Source of the DNA: Paenarthrobacter aurescens
GTDB lineage: Bacteria > Actinomycetota > Actinomycetes > Actinomycetales > Micrococcaceae
Assembly (NCBI RefSeq): GCF_025421775.1
Contig: NZ_JAOEFX010000013.1
Coordinates: 59,804-123,803 of the forward strand
Direction of reading: 5' to 3'
DNA: 64,000 nucleotides
Shown: positions 60,613 through 64,000 of the stretch, in pieces
Layout of the letters: every line of letters begins with the position of its first letter
Numbering within the stretch: position 1 is the first letter of the stretch
Position numbers and translations under genes: made by a program
The notes under the pieces: generated by a model
Database searches by the model: none
Told to the model about the DNA's origin: nothing
What the model saw: only the letters and a program-made list of their open reading frames with translations

Positions 60613-62003
60613 TACATGTGGGGAGGTGGGGTGAGGGTGAAGTCCTCCGGCAGTACCGGCGCCGTTTCACGCCACCCGCGTTTCAAGGCCGCTGTGGTGA
60701 ACCTGGGGCAGCCGAGATAGGCGAAAGCGGCCGGGGCGTTGGGGACCAGTCCTCCCACCACAGCGCGGACAACACTCAGGCCGGTCACCGCGACGTCGGG
60801 AGTGGTCAGTTCGCGGGTATATACGGTGTGGCCGGCCGACTCCAGCCGCCTGTAGAGCTCCGGCATGGACACGTCATCCACGGCAGCAACGTCCACCAGC
60901 CCACCCGCGGGCTGGGTGAAGCGTTCCGCGAGGACGTGTGTCCGGGGATCAAGCCACACCTGAACATGTGCACCGAGGTCGCGGACTGCACCGAATCCGG
61001 GCCCCACGTCGTCCAGGTATTGACGGTCTTCACGGTGTTCCAAGTACAGTCCCTTGGCCATAAGCCCTGCCTCGACTGCTTGGAACACCCAGCCATCGAC
61101 GTCGGTGGCACCTTGGGAGTAGATCCACGTGTGGACAGCCTCCAGGACTGCCTTGCGTGCCGCTTCAGCGGGATCGTTCTTGCAGGAGAATCCAGCGGCG
61201 TACAGCCCAGTGTCCGGGTCGAACACCAAGGCAGCCATGCAGGGGGCGAACTCACTGGGCATTTCCACCACCCAGTACTGCAAGCGGCAACCGGCCATGG
61301 CGTCCACCAGACCAGGAACACTCTCTGGCCTGATACCGCGGGCGGGACCGTCCAAATGCCACCACAGTTCCAGGGCGTCGCGTTCGATGGTTTCCAGCAC
61401 CGCCCTGTCCGTGGCATCAGCGCGGCCCTGCCCGGTGGCGATCCCCGCGTAGTTCAGATGATGGATCCGCGGGAGGTCACGGAAGCGCCGTTGCCGCCAG
61501 TTCAGGAGGGTGAGGCTCGCCGGCAGCCACACCTCCGAGCTGTCCGACTCCCGCCTGCACGCTGTCCACAGCGCGGGAGTGTCGGCGTCGAGGTTCCGGT
61601 AGGGGAATTCCGCACGCTCCAGCTGCCAGGCCGCGAATCGCGGCAGTTGTTCAAGCCCGACGGCGGCCCGGCCTGACGCCGTCAGCTCACGGGCCGTCCC
61701 GGTGAAGTAGTGGTGGTCCGGGAGGTCTGCGGGGATGAAGTTCCCGCAGTACCGTTCCATGCCTTCGGCGACAGCCGCGATCCAGGCTTGCCGGCTGTCG
61801 CCGAACGTGGTGCCCAGTGAGACGCGGTCGGCGGGCCAGTCTCCCAGCCAGCGCGCGTTCGATACCTCCGCGGTCATGGACGTGTATGCGGGTGGGGCGT
61901 TCTCCGGGGTGAGGACGGGACGGACCCTGCGGATGATGCCGGTCTGCTCGTCCACCAGGGTGTGCAAGGGAAGCAGGCCCAGGGCTTCGGCTGTTGTGGT
62001 CAT
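60612..62003 (-). CDS. YcaO-domain cyclodehydratase (D protein)
   Basis: 463 residues from ATG 62003, overlapping the hydrolase stop by ATGA. The YcaO ATP site is visible: E80-G-M-E-R84, then G-Q-G-R-A-D-A-T-D-R-A-V-L-E204-T-I-E207-R. The third motif A-V-L-E288-A-V-H has His where many YcaO proteins have Gln. The chain ends T-L-T-P-P-P-H-M, a proline-rich tail like that required by azoline-forming YcaO enzymes. It would use ATP to cyclise Cys, Ser or Thr in a precursor peptide, with the product of the first gene guiding the peptide. Confidence 0.87.
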   Translation of the reverse strand: MTTTAEALGLLPLHTLVDEQTGIIRRVRPVLTPENAPPAYTSMTAEVSNARWLGDWPADRVSLGTTFGDSRQAWIAAVAEGMERYCGNFIPADLPDHHYFTGTARELTASGRAAVGLEQLPRFAAWQLERAEFPYRNLDADTPALWTACRRESDSSEVWLPASLTLLNWRQRRFRDLPRIHHLNYAGIATGQGRADATDRAVLETIERDALELWWHLDGPARGIRPESVPGLVDAMAGCRLQYWVVEMPSEFAPCMAALVFDPDTGLYAAGFSCKNDPAEAARKAVLEAVHTWIYSQGATDVDGWVFQAVEAGLMAKGLYLEHREDRQYLDDVGPGFGAVRDLGAHVQVWLDPRTHVLAERFTQPAGGLVDVAAVDDVSMPELYRRLESAGHTVYTRELTTPDVAVTGLSVVRAVVGGLVPNAPAAFAYLGCPRFTTAALKRGWRETAPVLPEDFTLTPPPHM

Positions 62004-63103
62004 GATTCTCCGTGGTTGTTCAGATGGTGCGGCAGCATCTCGGGGGTGGTGGGCGCCCAGCGCCATGTGTGTGGCTGGTCGCCGGGTTCCCACTGGAGGA
62101 CTGACGGGCGGGGGTTTCCAAGGGGCTGGGCGCCGGGTGGATCCCAGCCTTTGGCAGCACCCAGAAAGTCCTTGATCCGGGCCATCAGGCCGCCCTGTTC
62201 GCGGAGTGCGGCGGCGGTTCCGGCGTCGAGGTCGTTGGCGAGTCCGTGTCCCCATGGTCCCCAGAGGGTTTCCACCAAAGTCCGCGGCGCCCCTCTGCCC
62301 CAGGCCCTCACCAGGTCCGCAGCTTCGGCAACAAAGAAGTCCCGCTGCCCCGAAATCATCAGGAGCGGAGTGGTCAGCTGGCCATAAAGCCCGTGGAGAT
62401 CGGCTGGTGGGGCGTCCCAGAGCCGCCTCCAACCAGCGGCGGAACCTGGACCATAGGTGGCGTCGTCCATGAGGTTGTGAAGCACCCAGTCCATCCCGCG
62501 TTCCTCAGCCAGCCGGTGCATCCGCCGGAGCTCTGCCGCGGATAAAGGGTGGCCGGACTCCTTGCCGAAACCGTGCTGGTGCCACCAGCCAATCCTGTCC
62601 CGCAAGCGTGGTGTGCCATCGGGCTCCCTGGCCGTTTCCCGGAGGCCCAGAGCCGGCACCATCGCCACCACGGCCAGGGGTTTGGGAGCGGCTGCCCCCG
62701 AATCGCGTGCCACTTCCGGAACCCGGGCTGTCTCCAGAACCCGTGCCGCCTCGACTGCACAGTGCGCATCGTAGGAGGCTCCAGCCAGAACGAGGGGGCC
62801 ACTGAGCAACCCGTTCCCCGCGAGGTACCGGGCGGTTGCTGCTCCGTCCAGGCCCTCCTTGTCATAGGGATTCCATGCTCCGGCGGACCCGTAGCGCCCA
62901 CGGACGTCCTGGACCACTACGTCGTATCCGGCACGGCACCATGCGTGGGCTTGATCCGCGTACTGGGTCCGGCCGTAGGGTGTCCGGATCAGGACCGCCC
63001 CTTGGGCTTCCCCTTCCGCCGGTGCGCGGTAGTGGTCTGCGGTGAGCCGAACGCCGTCGTCAGCGGTGATGTCCAGGTAATCAGGGGCAGTGGCGGGTCT
63101 CAT
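62000..63103 (-). CDS. CocE/NonD-family alpha/beta hydrolase inside the azoline operon
   Basis: 367 residues from ATG 63103 (ATGA overlap with the C component). D-D-G-V-R-L-T-A-D-H-Y near residue 15, R-T-P-Y-G-R near 40, V-V-Q-D-V-R-G-R-Y-G-S near 62 and the elbow G-A-S-Y-D (S catalytic) are typical CocE/X-Pro dipeptidyl-peptidase features. The His is probably in W-G-P-W-G-H-G. The C-terminal jelly roll of full-length CocE proteins is missing. It might remove the leader, cleave an X-Pro bond or deacylate the product. No signal peptide. Confidence 0.82.
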   Translation of the reverse strand: MRPATAPDYLDITADDGVRLTADHYRAPAEGEAQGAVLIRTPYGRTQYADQAHAWCRAGYDVVVQDVRGRYGSAGAWNPYDKEGLDGAATARYLAGNGLLSGPLVLAGASYDAHCAVEAARVLETARVPEVARDSGAAAPKPLAVVAMVPALGLRETAREPDGTPRLRDRIGWWHQHGFGKESGHPLSAAELRRMHRLAEERGMDWVLHNLMDDATYGPGSAAGWRRLWDAPPADLHGLYGQLTTPLLMISGQRDFFVAEAADLVRAWGRGAPRTLVETLWGPWGHGLANDLDAGTAAALREQGGLMARIKDFLGAAKGWDPPGAQPLGNPRPSVLQWEPGDQPHTWRWAPTTPEMLPHHLNNHGES

Positions 63104-63831
63104 CGCAGCGGGGCCCGCGAGCCCTCGCCCAGGCTGGCGGGTTCCGGGAAGGGCAAAACGGGATGTTCGCTGGCTGCCAACGTCAGGGTGTCCAGCCGCC
63201 AGAGCGTACGCCGGAGAGCGGCAAGTGACGGCGAATTCCTTTGCCAGGCGGTGATGACGGTGAGCAGTCTGGCCGTGAGCAGGTCCATGGCTATGCCCTG
63301 GGGAGCGAAGTTCGCGGCAGCAGCGGGGGTATCCAGCCAAGCGCTCAGTTCGGCGGCGGCCGGTGAGGCTGCGAGCCTGCGCCGGAGTACCTGCCACCCT
63401 GTTGGGTCTGCCGGTTTGAAGGACAGCGGATCTACGAAGACCAGGTCGCCTTCTCCGTAAAAGCGGAGCACAGCCGCACGACTCCCCGGCAGTGCGTCAA
63501 AGCGGTTCCGCTCGGCGGGCGTGGCTGCAAGGTGCAGGAGGAGTCCTACGGAGCAGGGCTCCTTGTCGCCATCCACCGCCAGGTCCACCCCGGCCTCCCG
63601 AAAGACCGGCAGGAGTGCGGCAGCAACGGGTTCGGGGGCTACCAGCCCGATTCGCTCCCGTCCGGGAAGGGGACGCGCACCAGCCTGGCGGCGTTGCAGC
63701 AGTTCGTCGCTGATGTCCGTCGCCAGGTGCCGGCCACTGCCTGCCGAGGGTGGGAGATGGAAGAAGGCGCCGTCACCGCTGCGGATGGTTGACCTTCCCG
63801 CGACGTCAAAGCTGTCTAGTGCGGTGCCCAT
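63100..63831 (-). CDS. Putative cyclodehydratase C component (leader-peptide-binding protein)
   Basis: 243 residues from ATG 63831, with AAGGA four bases upstream. F-Y-G-E-G-D-L-V-F-V-D-P-L near residue 147 and the terminal L-A-A-S-E-H-P-V-L-P-F-P-E-P resemble the ThiF-like 'ocin' C protein of thiazole/oxazole peptide clusters. The zinc-binding C-x-x-C pairs of E1-type proteins are absent, and it is shorter than usual. First gene seen of the operon and directly before the hydrolase and YcaO genes, so a role in presenting the precursor is inferred mainly from context. Confidence 0.55.
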   Translation of the reverse strand: MGTALDSFDVAGRSTIRSGDGAFFHLPPSAGSGRHLATDISDELLQRRQAGARPLPGRERIGLVAPEPVAAALLPVFREAGVDLAVDGDKEPCSVGLLLHLAATPAERNRFDALPGSRAAVLRFYGEGDLVFVDPLSFKPADPTGWQVLRRRLAASPAAAELSAWLDTPAAAANFAPQGIAMDLLTARLLTVITAWQRNSPSLAALRRTLWRLDTLTLAASEHPVLPFPEPASLGEGSRAPLR

Positions 63832-64000
63832 GGTTCCTTCCGAAAGTTGCGGGGGTGGAGCTAAGGGGGCGGGGGCGCCGGCGCGCCCCCCCCCCGGGGT
63901 GGTGGCGAGGGCTAAGGGGTAGAGACCCGGGCCTTAGCGGGGGTTTGGGTCAGGTGTGGCCGCAGCACGGGGAGGTCAAAAGCAACCACAACCAGGGGGA
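63832..64000 (-). other. Leader region of the operon and possible 3' end of an upstream gene
   Basis: On the minus strand three short frames run in from beyond the edge. One ends ...T-S-P-C-C-G-H-T then TGA (63950-64000) with very GC-rich third positions. One ends ...P-P-G-C-G-C-F (63976-63999). One ends ...V-R-A-type L-V-V-V-A-F-D-L...R-V-S-T-P (63912-63998). Any could be the tail of a precursor peptide or another protein. The rest is an extremely C/G-rich, gene-free leader. Confidence 0.35.
63871..63890 (-). other. GC-only hairpin in the leader of the azoline operon
   Basis: gggggcgc (63871-63878) pairs with gcgccccc (63883-63890) around the loop cggc. It lies 40 bases upstream of the C-component start and has no T-tract. 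In RiPP operons a partial terminator often separates an abundant precursor transcript from the enzyme genes; this hairpin is in the right place for that. Confidence 0.45.

Overview
The window reads as a chromosome segment of a high-GC Gram-positive actinobacterium of the Micrococcaceae, most likely Arthrobacter, Paenarthrobacter or a close relative. Support for this: GC-rich codon third positions, frequent GTG starts with purine-rich ribosome sites, the paired DUF5997 and LysR-substrate-domain genes, a DUF2630 protein, and a GH25 lysozyme with near-identical S-layer-like repeats. The genus is inferred from gene families, not from a marker gene. I see no tRNA, rRNA or CRISPR array.

1-10.3 kb is an accessory stretch. 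It starts with a nucleotidyltransferase gene and its cut-off partner (MNT/HEPN-like), then a secreted GH25 lysozyme and an XRE/DUF2975 pair. A DJ-1/PfpI gene and a GNAT gene follow, then a broken restriction-endonuclease remnant and small exported proteins. A C-terminally decayed MFS gene, a three-gene exported cassette (secreted protein, lipoprotein, trypsin-like protease) and a solitary Tn402/Tn5053-like transposon end at 9925-10054 close the stretch. Three copies of a palindromic intergenic repeat lie in it.

10.3-41.8 kb is mostly ordinary metabolism. It contains a DHFR-like reductase, a DUF5937 regulator with a divergent MFS pump, and a VanZ-RDD protein. An NCS1 permease, HyuA-like, DUF917 and PucR cluster probably takes up and degrades a small nitrogen compound. 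Further on are a LysR/MHS-transporter pair, an Eis-like acetyltransferase, hydroxyacid dehydrogenase plus glycerate kinase, a GH2 glycosidase, a glycerophosphodiesterase, a PfkB kinase, a RelA/SpoT-domain protein, a SulP transporter and a bile-acid:sodium symporter family protein.

41.8-51.8 kb holds a LacI-controlled alditol oxidase. Next to it are a biotin carboxylase-BCCP gene, a PxpB-PxpC fusion, an MHS transporter and PxpA, with a divergent GntR/FCD regulator over a strong 19-bp operator. The carboxylase and the fusion together look like a split urea-carboxylase-type enzyme attached to a 5-oxoprolinase set. A LysR domain protein without a DNA-binding domain and DUF5997 follow.

52.9-56.0 kb is a FecCD-type ABC importer behind a Fur/Zur-like box. 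56.1-63.8 kb is a six-gene, fully overlapping minus-strand operon: a putative cyclodehydratase C component, a CocE/NonD hydrolase, YcaO, a SagB-type dehydrogenase and two half ABC exporters. I read this as a thiazole/oxazole-modified (linear azol(in)e-containing) peptide pathway whose precursor gene probably lies at or just past the right edge. It is the best candidate for an undescribed system here.
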